Shown here one piece after another: positions 45,301 to 54,700 of a stretch of DNA of 64,000 bases. The position numbers were made by a program, and so were the translations under genes. Source of the stretch: Bolinopsis microptera (lineage: Eukaryota > Ctenophora > Tentaculata > Lobata > Bolinopsidae). The stretch's first letter is position 1. Each line of letters begins with the position of its first letter. The stretch is from positions 16,813,962 through 16,877,961 of the forward strand of contig NC_087074.1 of the NCBI RefSeq assembly GCF_026151205.1, read 5' to 3'. The notes below the pieces were generated by a model. It was not told where the DNA came from, did no database searches, and saw only the letters and a program-made list of their open reading frames with translations.

Positions 45301-48300
45301 AGCATCAGGCACAGTAGTAGAAATAGAGGTGAACAGATACGGTGCTCTAAATTTTGTTTGAATCGTAAACCTTTTTAAACTAAAGAGCATTTTTGGGCAT
45401 ATGAAGCTGTATATGTCGTATTTTATTGGGGTGGTCATACTCATTCCAAGTAGTTTTAATAATTGGAGAAGTTTTTTTTTGCCAACCCAGCCAGAGATAC
45501 CAATATCAGGTGCTATTTTGGTGAACCAAAAACAGATTTTCATGAATATATCTTTAAAACTAAGTATTTTGTAACATAGAATGGGTAAATTCTTGTCAAA
45601 TTACGAATGATATCGAAAATTTTCGTTAGTTAAAGTAAGTGTTGAATGATCTATATTTAGGAATTGTAAATTGCAAAAGTCTGAGCTTTTGAATAATTAT
45701 CTTACCACGGGACTATACGATCAATGATCTTTGAAGAGTTTATTGAGGTCTCGTGTGAATATTATACTCTCACAAATTAAATAATCTTGCTAAAACAGGA
45801 TTTCTGACGAACTTTAGTAGTCGAACTTCAGTGTGTGTCGAACTTCAGTACGTGAATCTTTTTCACAACACAGTGTCTTTTTTATGCTCATTCGAAAAGC
45901 AAGTAAATAAGTAAATAAGATCAAAAGCATAAAAAGGCCTGGAGAGTACAGAATATGGTCGGCACAAATATTTGTATTTAAAAAAAATCAATTCTGCGAC
46001 TCGAAAACAATAATTTACAGGATTTTTTATCTGAAGAAAGAAAAATACCGTGTCCACGTAGCAACAGGCACAGTAGTAGGAATAGAGGTGAACAGATACG
46101 GTGCTCTAAATTTTGTTTGAATCGTAAACCTTTTTACCGATGTCAATACAAAATTACAAAATTACTAATGAGCATTGTTGGGCATATGAAGCTGTATATG
46201 TCGTATTTTATTTGGGGTGGTCATACTCATTGCAAGTAGTTTTAATAATTGGGGAAGTTTTTTTTTGCCAACCCAGCCAGAGATACCAATATCAGGTGCT
46301 ATTTTGGTGAACCAAAAACAGATTTTCATGAATATATCTTTAAAACTAAATATTTTGTAACATAGAATGGATAAATTCTTGTCAAATTACGAATGAAATC
46401 GAAAATTTTCGTTAGTTAATGTAATGCGCTTAGTCAATAAAGACACCGTGATTGTCATAAAAAGGAAATGATGAAGCAAGTATTCAGGAACATAGGCATG
46501 ACACAAAGAAGAATGGTCGGTGGGGATTGGGACCCACTTAAATCACCTTAACACAGTGCCCCTCAGTAATCCATCCTGTCACTCAAATTATTTGTTATAT
46601 AGTAGTGTTGAAAGTATTAATGATCTATATTTGGAATTGAAAATTGCAAAAGTCTGAGCTTTTGAATAATTATCTTACCACGAGACTATACGATCAATGA
46701 TCTTTGGAGAGTTTAATGAGGCCTCGTGCGAATATTATACTCTCACAAATTAAATCATCTTGCTAAAACAGGATTTCTGGCGAACTTTAGTTGTCGAACT
46801 TCAGTATTTACTGCGGGAGGCCTCGAGTCTAAAATTGTGTAAGTCACAATTTTTCAAAGTTTTTCTGAAAACCACTTTTCTCCACATTTCATGCTTCCCT
46901 GTTCATTATTAGCCGAAAATATTTGTTCGGTTTTTCGAAGTCCGCACCTACCCCTCGAAACACTATTTTGGACTCGAGGCTTCCCCCTGTTAATGCGATC
47001 TCTGAAGGAAGGCCTCCCCTTTGCAACACAAGCTCGGAATCGGGAGCTCTCGATACGGGAGGTACGTACCGAGAATGACTCGGACTGAAAATTTTCTAAG
47101 ACAAAATTTTTCAAAGTTTTTTCTGAAAACCTCTTTTCTCCACGCTTCATGCTACCCTGTTCATTATTAGCCGAAAATATTGTGTCCAAATCATGTGCAA
47201 AAAGTTCTCATAATGTTTGTCCGTTAATGTCAGCTAATGTCCGTCCGAGCCCACCAATGTCCGTCAATGTCCGCTAATGTCCCAAAAACACGTCCGTTTG
47301 TCTCATAGAATCCAAAAAGGACAGGACACAGGCGGACATTGGTGGACATGTCACCCCCTCCTTTAACATACTGTTCGAGTATAGATGAGCGTTGAATATT
47401 GTCAAAAGCTCATTACATTAAACATTTCGATGCCCATTCGGTGGTGCTCCCACTTCTTCCTCTGGACAACAGATAGTAACATGCGTTGACACCATACAAT
47501 ATCTGCACATGACCTGTTCTTCTTATAAGCACATTGTCAGGGTCCAGTGACTGCCTCAATTTCTGCTCAATCTGTTTTGACGTAGCCATTGTCAGAATCT
47601 TTCTAACTGCGTTTGACAGGATGAGGGGTCGTAGGTTCTTCGAGAGTAAACCCCGAATTTTACATCACATTTTACAAACATCAAAATCAACAAAAAAACT
47701 TTTTTTGAAAAATATGACCTTTTTCCTTATGTTACAGCTTCTGTTACGTTCCTCCCTGAGATTTTATACATGTATTGAAAGTTGAGACTAAGTTTCTTAA
47801 TTTTAATCACGTCAGACAACCAAATATCAATGAATAATTCACTTCCCTGTAACTTATGCAACTGACTGTCAATTACTAATTACATACTAATTACATATTA
47901 ATTACATATTAATTACATATTAATTACATACTAATTACATACTAATTACATGTACTAATTACATACTAATTACATACTAATTACATAATAATTACATACT
48001 AATTAAATACTAATTACATACTAATTACATACTAATTACATACTAATTACATACTAATTACATATAAATTCAGGTTTACAAGATCTGTACCGAGGGTTGA
48101 GTACGATATCTCCGGACTTGTACCCCAGCAGAGGGTTCCTGTTACTTGACTCTGAGGGTGTCCCTCAGAAAAGGGCTGTCCCTCAGGAGCCTTCGCCCAA
48201 CAGACGACAGGTGCGTGTATAATGTACAATGTATATAACATGTACAATGTATATATACATTATATTTAAATGCAAAATTATTGCACTTTGTCAGGATATG

Positions 48301-48608
48301 GTTACCCTTCAAGTTCATGAAATTGTATTAAGAAAGACATAACATTATCATCTTCGAGAACACCTTAAATCCCATAGTTATCTAAATGCATCCTCAATAA
48401 TGGTTTCAATAATAAATCAGGTGACTAATATAACAGTATTTCTGATCACCAGGTTTGGCTGCTGCTAGGCGGACTTGGTTCTCAGTGGGTAGGCATGGGA
48501 CGAGGGCTCATGGAGTTCCAGCCTTTCAGACTGAGCGTGGAAACTTGTCAGAATGTTCTAAACGACTTAGGAGCTGACGTGGACATTGTTCACATTCTTT
48601 GTAGCGAG
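30305..48608 (+). CDS. Animal fatty acid synthase or FAS-like polyketide synthase: ketosynthase plus start of acyltransferase (12 exons, 3' incomplete)
   Basis: Exons: 30305-30437, 30611-30826, 32627-32727, 33341-33416, 33685-33764, 33956-34072, 34348-34452, 34796-34942, 35180-35362, 40168-40366, 48074-48210, 48453-48608. Phases match at every junction. An in-frame TAG lies three codons before the ATG. The beta-ketoacyl synthase domain opens with EIVISGMSGRFPES and DDRRWPVGVFEV. Its catalytic triad is complete: Cys in THDTGCSAS (exon 4), His in EAHGTGTQAGD (exon 8), His in SNLGHAEPASG (exon 9). NAFGFGGSNAHVIL closes it (exon 10). Exons 11-12 give the linker and the acyltransferase start (GGLGSQWVGMGRGLM). 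This enzyme condenses malonyl units onto the growing chain in the cytosol. The GHSxGE serine motif and later domains are not seen. Exon 10 could end at 40366 (phase 1, fits exon 11) or 40370. A small exon may be missing between 10 and 11. Whether it is true FAS or an animal PKS relative cannot be told from this part. Confidence 0.9.
30811..30967 (+). repeat. 22-bp splice-donor minisatellite, block 1
   Basis: About seven units of actggggtttatatcg+gtatgt. The first unit is the real exon-2 end (16 bases, to 30826) plus its donor hexamer GTATGT. Each later unit repeats both. Confidence 0.95.
30968..31205. repeat. Fold-back element, copy 1
   Basis: A 238-bp non-coding segment with three consecutive hairpins: ATTTTCACC/GGTGAAAAT, GTTTTATCCA/TGGATAAAAC and a perfect 12-bp stem GAGTTATATCCC/GGGATATAACTC. 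It interrupts the 22-bp array and is repeated 743 bp downstream. It may be a small fold-back mobile element that entered the array before the array was duplicated. Confidence 0.8.
31206..31710 (+). repeat. 22-bp splice-donor minisatellite, block 2
   Basis: About 23 units, mostly cggtatgtactggggtttat with variants (tactgagg, tactgtgg, tgctgggg, acttgggt). No frame contains a stop, since 22 is not a multiple of 3 and all three registers are open, which explains the long overlapping open frames seen here. Confidence 0.95.
31711..31948. repeat. Fold-back element, copy 2
   Basis: Essentially identical to 30968-31205, offset by 743 bp. Block 2 plus one fold-back element forms a higher-order repeat. 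Confidence 0.85.
31949..32455 (+). repeat. 22-bp splice-donor minisatellite, block 3
   Basis: About 23 more units, with the same variants in similar order as block 2, as expected of a higher-order duplication. It ends about 170 bp before the exon-3 acceptor at 32626. Confidence 0.95.
32913..33384 (+). repeat. 64-bp splice-acceptor repeat, seven copies
   Basis: Seven copies of 'accacttatattgcacag' (acceptor) plus about 40 exon-4 bases (gtttcagagtattttaag...gtgaaacac). Exon-like starts lie at 32943, 33007, 33071, 33136, 33201, 33267 and 33341. Only the last copy continues into the real exon coding the catalytic cysteine. Confidence 0.95.
34073..34205 (+). repeat. 10-bp tactggtaca array starting at the exon-6 donor
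   Basis: Directly after exon 6 (CAG|GTACTG) the intron becomes about 12 units of tactggtaca, the first three slightly diverged. The array contains the donor's own GTACTG. Confidence 0.92.
35099..35171 (+). repeat. Pyrimidine-rich tandem array at the exon-9 acceptor
   Basis: Imperfect copies of 'aatctcccaatct' run up to the acceptor 'ccatcccttag' of exon 9 and supply its polypyrimidine tract. Confidence 0.75.
35363..36706. other. FAS-like intron 9, left part
   Basis: Starts with the donor GTGAGT, then 35385-35490 holds AT-rich imperfect repeats (acaatgtatacatg, ataatgtata). The rest shows no exon. The open frames at 35272-35588 arise from the AT repeat. Confidence 0.5.
36707..36714. other. 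Left 8-bp target duplication of the hAT element
   Basis: cttctgtt, identical to 40135-40142. Confidence 0.9.
36715..40134 (+). mobile_element. hAT DNA transposon, 3.42 kb, decayed transposase
   Basis: The ends are 12-bp inverted repeats CAGTGGCGTAAC, flanked by a perfect 8-bp duplication cttctgtt. Both features are diagnostic of hAT. Near the right end, reading frames with stops recover LSQLHKHDLTEELNLI (about 39.29 kb) and SAEKSFSKLKLLKKLRST (about 39.42-39.47 kb), the C-terminal hAT dimerisation motif, so a transposase once lay on the plus strand. Both ends carry GC-rich 'ggcgcccccc' tracts. Two ~145-bp internal direct copies (about 37957-38104 and 38430-38577) have no coding role that I can see. 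The element occupies most of FAS-like intron 9 and ends only 33 bp before exon 10. Confidence 0.93.
40135..40142. other. Right 8-bp target duplication of the hAT element
   Basis: cttctgtt. It now forms part of the pyrimidine stretch upstream of the exon-10 acceptor (AG at 40166-40167). Confidence 0.9.
41091..44344 (-). pseudogene. Arthropod/tunicate-type hemocyanin or prophenoloxidase, intronless, split by a Penelope-like insertion
   Basis: Exonic parts are 44344-43289 (N-terminal ~352 residues) and 41906-41091 (C-terminal ~267), together about 619 residues, the usual family length, with no intron. Copper site A reads EHHAHWHLYYAW with its third His in YMHEQMLARYDFQ. Site B reads LHNFGHVVIA with its third His in FRWHKFVDS. 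The C-terminal part has the beta-rich domain III with CGCGWPRNLLVPRG. There is no signal peptide, as in prophenoloxidases. Such proteins bind O2 or oxidise phenols using two copper ions. The frame breaks exactly at a 12-bp duplication (gctgtcaacgaa, 43289-43300 and 41895-41906) around the inserted element. The interrupted frame would add nine foreign residues and stop, losing domain III. Coding is otherwise undamaged, so the break is young. The gene lies antisense in the FAS-like intron 10. Lack of introns suggests a retrocopy. Confidence 0.88.
41907..43288 (+). mobile_element. Penelope-like element remnant with GIY-YIG region and 228-bp inverted repeats
   Basis: The insertion is bounded by a 12-bp target duplication. 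It has a 45-bp extension on the left (41907-41951), inverted arms of 228 bp (41952-42179 and 43061-43288) and a 0.9-kb interior. The interior plus-strand frame (about 42182-42916, 244 codons) is a C-terminal RT linker and GIY-YIG endonuclease-like part: CTTSNCRTCA, VYHITCEVDN, NYGGETYRPIKCRFDEH, LAKHYRESHP and a terminal KPTLNDKTELNNL. In Penelope-like elements, a 5'-truncated copy often carries an inverted terminal segment and a short one-sided tail, matching this. The GIY signature itself is weak (VYHI...NYGGET). The reverse transcriptase core is missing, so the copy cannot move alone. Confidence 0.82.
44345..46800. repeat. Direct duplications in FAS-like intron 10
   Basis: A 31-34-bp unit (ctaacgctaaattaatatta) occurs three times at 44840-44950. 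A ~719-bp segment starting 'aggaattg..aattgcaaaagtctgag' occurs at 44938 and 45657, with a partial third copy at 46626-46810. Copies are about 95% alike with small indels. The junction near 46590 carries the dispersed fragment attatttgttatatagtag. Open frames here (such as 45096-45305) duplicate along with the repeat and show no domain. Confidence 0.75.
46801..47190. repeat. Dispersed repeat related to 18.5 and 20.3 kb
   Basis: Shares 'ctcgagtccaaaat'-type, 'gagctcccgcttccgagctc'-type and 'gagaatgactcgga'-type blocks, in inverted order relative to the copies at 18545 and 20333, with more divergence. An internal duplication of 'ttttctgaaaacc...cttttctccac' is present. Confidence 0.65.
47340..47650 (-). 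mobile_element. LINE reverse transcriptase fragment
   Basis: The minus strand reads LRPLILSNAVRKILTM, then in shifted frame RSGSTTEWASKCLM and AFDNIQRSSILEQ. These match the RT pattern N-L-R-P-I..LS..RKI, G-R-S-T-T-E and AFDSIQR. Frameshifted and short, hence a dead fragment. Confidence 0.6.
47871..48062 (+). repeat. 11-bp TACTAAT array abutting the exon-11 acceptor
   Basis: About 17 copies of 'tactaattaca' run to within 10 bp of the acceptor (aaattcag|G at 48073). The unit contains TACTAAT, close to the strongest known branch-point consensus TACTAAC. Confidence 0.9.
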
Positions 48609-49189
48609 GTCAGTGAGATTATCATAATACCTTAACACTATAATTTCATGACAGTAGTTATGTAGCTTCATAAGACCCATGCATCACTCAGGCATAACGC
48701 TAGTTTAAAAACTAGACGATGAATGAATATTGAACTATAAGCTTTTAAAGGAGGCGAGACAGATCATTTATGTGAGATATCTGAGTTAAACTGCTGAATA
48801 ATTGAATAGAGGCACACATTATGACATTACGTCAATGTATGTGATATGACATTGCATGCCTCCAGATACAAACCACGTACAAAACAACAAAACTACACTC
48901 TGTGAAAGGTGACAAACCGGATAACATTATTCACATCGTACTTATAGATCAGATGGAGGGGTTTATCAAATTAAACAATCGGAATTGTGGGTGAACATTG
49001 GAATCATCACTTGGTGGAAACTAAATAGAATTTCGTTAAAATACATTTGCAATGCGGTGATAATTTTGGATCATACCCATGTACAATGTATAAGTTCAAC
49101 GCTGTTTCAGCAATTGAACTGGAATTGGTCATAAAAACTTGAATTTGTCATAAAAATGTATAAAACACGCTCAATCTGATGCAACTCAC
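48609..49189. other. Gap between two convergent incomplete genes
   Basis: After FAS-like exon 12 (+) and before the last visible sushi exon (-) there is no stop codon, poly(A) signal or further exon that I can assign to either gene. Confidence 0.5.
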
Positions 49190-51730
49190 CCGAATTAACG
49201 CATTTTGGTCGTCTATTCTTATACCCATACAGTATGTGTTTGACACACGTTATCACTGAATCTCCCAGCACCTCCAGTTTCCCCCTGCAAGTCACATCCA
49301 CTTCAGTGCCGTACACTACTGGGAAAACTGTCTCCGTTTGCAGGTCGTTTACTATCGGCAGGGCCCTACACTCGTCTGTGGAGATAGGTTTTTAAGTTTT
49401 TTACCTCTGGAGCAAGACGAGTTGTAAGATTTAAGTTATTAAAACACGAAAAATTGTTATTCTGTTTCCTAATTGTAACCTGTAATAGTAACCTGTTATA
49501 GTGATCACTAATAGTGACTATAATTAATAGGAACACAACCCACACACTCACCAGCAACACAGTTAGGTTTGCTATTGTACCCAAACTCCATAGTCTCCAG
49601 ACATGTGAGAGTGCTGTCTCCCTCTAGTGTCTGACCAGGATTACAGAACACTGTTACCACGGTGTTGTAGTGTACTGGTAGTGAGGTGGCCGTGGACAGG
49701 GTACCGGTATCTGGTGCCGGGATCGTATCACACTGACCTGCGTTACGTTAGGTATCATGTGACGTCACGCCACGTGTCGTGACGTCACACCAAGAATATT
49801 GGCATTTCGGTGTGAGTCAGTCAGCGGTGTTGGGAGTTTCAATACTAAATTTTGGTAATGAGAAAGAAAAAGGTTGGAAGAAACTAGTGAGCGTGATCTC
49901 TCTCTCTCTCTCTTTTCAATCAAATTGGGCCCACCACATTAGACATTTAGCCACTAAAGTATCTAGAAATGCAGGCATTCTCTACAAACTCAAAGGCTCA
50001 GTACCTACCTACCTAACAAAGCACTTAAATTGATATACAACAGCTTTGTTCAGTCTCACTTGTACTACTGCTGCACAGTTTGGAGAACAAGATCACTAAA
50101 CTCCGTTAAAAGAATCTTCTCGGCCCAGAAAAAGGGCATTCGCGCTGCAGACAACCAATACCACCGTTATTTTTATGACTAAGATCTGAACAGTACACCC
50201 TCGTCCTTCACACACAAAGGACATTTTAAATAGACTAGAAGTATTAGCTTTACCGAACGTGATAGCTAAATGTATATCATACTTAAAATGAATATATGCT
50301 TAAAATGCTTAAAAATGCTTAAAAATGCTTAAAATGTATATTTTTTGAAAAATTTTAGCTTGCTATCTCAATAATTAGATAAATTATAGCGTCTCAACCA
50401 AAAAATTATTCTTTCCGAAAATTGCACTCTTTACCAGGAAATGCTCGATTACAAAAATAGGTATTCTCAAAATAATTTTGTTGGTGTGGAAACAGTGCGC
50501 TAGAGGGTCACTGAACTGCCTATGAGGTCATTTGTGTTGGACGGCACAAACCACTGTTTTGGTGTATGCCCCCTTAATGCACAAATTTTATTCTAACACT
50601 GCACCACCAAATATTATAAGACTTACGGGTTAAGTGCTTACTGCACAAGCACTTAACCCGGATGACAAGGACTGGAACAACTCAAATTTCGTACTTTTAG
50701 AAATTTAAATAATTTGGTACAGCATACATATATACGTTGATAACGACGAGCAACGAAACTTTTACCTAACGAAATATGACTATCTTCGAGAATTTTTACA
50801 ATGCTATCGCTACCGCGCAATTTCACTGTCATTTGCAAGATAAAAATATCACCGCGCATTCTTCAGACCCTGTGTCGCTGTTCTAAATTTATGTCAAGAG
50901 ATAAGAGTTATTTAAAAATTCTTAATAGTACTATTTAAATTTGCTAATAGCGTAATCATATTTTATACATTATTCATATTTTATACATTGTGTGGCGTGT
51001 GCATATATTTATATTTGATTGTAATTAAAGATTTTAAGGCGTTAGCGCCGAGTAATGCCTCTGGGTAGTGCTCCTCAATCAAAGCCTCTTACGTATTTTA
51101 CACTGAGGCAACTGCTGAGCTACTCTGAACTCCCTCCCCTTAGTACACGTGACCACACTATCTCCACTCAACCGGTACCCCTCCTCACACGTGACTGATA
51201 TAGTGGTCCCGTACTCCACTGGTAGTGAGGTACTGGTGTGTAGGTTCCTGCCTTCAGGGAGCCCTTCACACTCGTCTGGGTGTAGAGAATTTGTATTTGT
51301 TTAATGTATACATTAAAGGTGTAGTATATACTATAAGGGGTTTTTAGTTAGAATGTTGAAGTTGGTAAAGCCGATACGTACAAATTGTTAGATTATTTCC
51401 CCGTACTAAGCCTAATCAAGGCTGCTCTAGTGTTGGAAAGAAGACCGAACAGCCAAACATTATTCTTAAAATGTGTTCAACGGTATGACGGTAAGTTGAT
51501 GGAAATGATGAAGCAAACGTAAGAGAAAAGAGAAAAGCCGCACCTTTGTCACAGTTGGGCGGGTTATTGAACTGGAACTGTTCCCCCTTCAGACACGTGA
51601 CTAGCACTGTCTCCGGACAATGTGTACCCTGTTACACACTCAAAGGACAGTAGACTCCCTGATAGTAGTGGGAACTCCGCACTCGGCACTAGCTCCTCTG
51701 ACCAATCCAGGGGCAAGTTGAGACACTTTT
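49190..51730 (-). CDS. Four sushi (CCP) modules of the mosaic gene
   Basis: Exons 51730-51544, 51275-51093, 49737-49552 and 49375-49190 each encode one sushi module of about 60 residues with four cysteines and G-D-S before the third: EECEGLP-type starts, [17 protein letters not shown] (module 2), [17 protein letters not shown] (3), [17 protein letters not shown] (4). Module 1 ([13 protein letters not shown]) has a one-base loss just after GDS, then resumes [17 protein letters not shown]. Sushi modules mediate protein binding in complement-like and adhesion proteins. Confidence 0.85.
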
Positions 51731-54700
51731 CTGACAAAAAACGGATAGATGTTCAGGTTTTCATGAATTTGAATCATCATTTTTGCTTGAGAACAAGGAT
51801 ACTATTGGATATATATAATTAACAGGTGTCAGGTTTATTCTACATCTGAATTTTCATTTAATTTTCAATTTACTTCAATCAGTTTACCTCTAAGGGCACT
51901 GCCGAACACTTTGATCTCTGCTATGTTCATCTGAGATCCATCTGTATCAGTAAACTTGATCATATCTCCTTCCGCCTCCCTGCAATCTACACTGTATTCT
52001 CTTTTGTTCCGGGAAATTCCTGCCAAAGTTCAATTCAGCTTATCAGTGTGAATGTTACATTTATGAAGTATATGTGGACCTTTATGGAATGCCATGAACC
52101 CTTTTTCTTGCTATACATAAGGATCCAACTTAACCGTTCTTACACAATTTTTTAATCTACAGTATTTAATATCGTGGAATTGTTTTTTAAAAACAGCTAA
52201 TTGAGGATGACTATGTAATAGTGTCGAATAATTAAAAAAAGTAACTACTAACCGACGATGAGCCCACATGCCCTCACTAGAGCACCAGACTGATACACCT
52301 CCACCAGCGTCTTCTCCAGTCTCTTCTCACAATCCTCGTCACACAAATCATCACCACGAGCCACTTTGTTCACCACAACTACCAACTTTACCGCGTAGCT
52401 GTCATCAAATGTAAGCTTTATCCAGGCGGCTGGGTTGTTGGAGCCCTGGTGGGCCGGTGAAACTGAGAGGAAAGTGGCGTAGTCCCCGTCTAGAAGGTGA
52501 GATGTTGTAGTCCCGTCGTCAGTCTGACTGGTTGTGATGCTGATCTGCTCCAGTTTTGGTCCTGATAAGTTTATCATTGCGGTTTGTAAGCTGTGTATGG
52601 CGAGCGGACCATATTATCATAACAATGCTTATTTGAGACACAGTTAATAAACTGCGGAGTGACTATAATGCTATACAACAAAAACCGTTTTTATTCAGCT
52701 TAGGAATAATTATAAACTCACTACAAGTAAGAAATAATTGAATATTATGAATACGATAGGTAGAACATTTCCCTATCCTAATTAAAGCCCTTTCCTTAAC
52801 GGGAACATTAAAAACGAGCCTGAACATGAAAATTCCTCTTTATTAATTAATTAATTATTCAATTAAAGTGCTGACCCCACTAATCAAAGAAGGTTTCCTG
52901 TTATTTCTTACTCTATCTTGTCAATATAAACTAAGTGAATGATTAACTAACCCGTTTAGTTAATACTCTCAAAAGAGACTTAAACTCATTCGAGTGACAG
53001 TTAGTTAGTTTGAACATCAAAAACGATAGAACTACTAACCACATTTAGGTATATCACAGATTTCAAATCGAGGTTCAGTTCCTTCAGCATTATAACACCA
53101 GGGGCCTGTCTCACTGAAAACATATGTTAATTGAGAATTTCTGAAAACAAATTTCACAGATCGTTTACATTTTTAATTCCCTCTTCATTGCAGCTTTTTG
53201 TTGAAGATTTCACTTCATAAATGTGATTTCACTTTATAAATGTGTTTGCCCCTATCTTAGTCTTGTGCTGGACTTGATGACAATGGAACGCTACCAGATA
53301 TTGATGACTTACCCGTCTGGATTTCTGCAATAGTTCTCTTGAAGTCCTGAATAAGGGTATCTGAAAAGGTTTTTGTGATAAGCTCTTTTCCTAAAATAGG
53401 TTATGCTGTGAATCGTAACTAAGTATTGTTATGGAAAAAATTTGCGAGACCTCGAAAATAGTTTAATTATGACCAATGTTCAAATTGAAATCATATACAT
53501 ATAATATTTATTTTGTACATTTTGTATATGTTACTTTTTAATTAAATTAATTAATCTTATCTGGATAATGCTGCTTTGTGGCTGACTATCTGTTGTGCCT
53601 TAGAAGCACCCAGAAAACTTACCCCTCAGGAGTTCTGCTGTGGTTCATTAGGTGGATTAGAGTCCCATCTCTGGCAGACTGTCCCTGATAACCGTTACGA
53701 TACAGTTCCCCTGTACTCTAATCCATCTTCATCAATACAATGGTCTGAAATAGAGTTTCATCGGTTATTATTTTTAGAAACGCTACTATAGTAAAGATTG
53801 GAATGGTATATTGCGTTAACGATGCCTTGATAGTGAGGTTACGGGGAAAAGCCCAGCAGCGCAAAAATATTTTAAACATTACATCCGAACGAACTAAGTT
53901 GATTTCCAAAAGAAGTGGTACATGGACTAAATGAATAGGGTGAATATGGATCCCAACACCCTACTGTATACCACGTGTTTGCCCACTTATATTGTCACTA
54001 AAATTAAAGGTTCCGCTAAAGACATATGGTCGTATCGGCTGAGGTTAAAAAATCAACTTTCCAGTTAGCTGAGTAAATATTTGGGGGCATTAAAAACGAG
54101 CCTGAACATGAAAATGCCTCTATGAATTAATCAATTAATTTACTGTCTCCTTCATTGATGAGAATATTATCATTCTTACCATCATTCGCAATTTCTCCGT
54201 ACAAGTTTATCTCGGCGAGGTTCATGGCCGCTGGAGCAGGGCTCTTGTGTGTTAGAATCACTGAATTCCCCTTTGCATATTGACAGGAAACAGAGTATGA
54301 ATCCTGATCCTCTTTCACTCCTAGGTGTGTGATACTATTAGTCGAACTGATGATGATGTGATATTTATCTCTTGTTTGATTTGAGATAGCGCGCGGTTGA
54401 ATTAACAATTCATAGAATAATCGAGTCTATAAGTTCTATAAAACCTTGAAATTTAAAAGTTAGAAGTTAGAACCTACCGACTATAGTACCACAGTTCCTA
54501 ACAACACTTTCAAACTGAAAAACTTCTACTCTGGTGTTCTCCAGCCTTCTCTGACACACAGTGTTACACACATACCCCCCTGTACTCCTTCTATTTACTA
54601 CTTCAACTAGAACAAAGTTGAAGTGATTGGCTTTGAAGTCTATTTTTATCCAAGACTCGCTGCCCAAATCAGATCCACTGGAAAAGAAGGTGTCAGGGTT

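Noticed and set aside
47534-47785. 83-codon plus-strand frame
   Set aside because: It is antisense to a recognisable LINE reverse transcriptase fragment on the minus strand.
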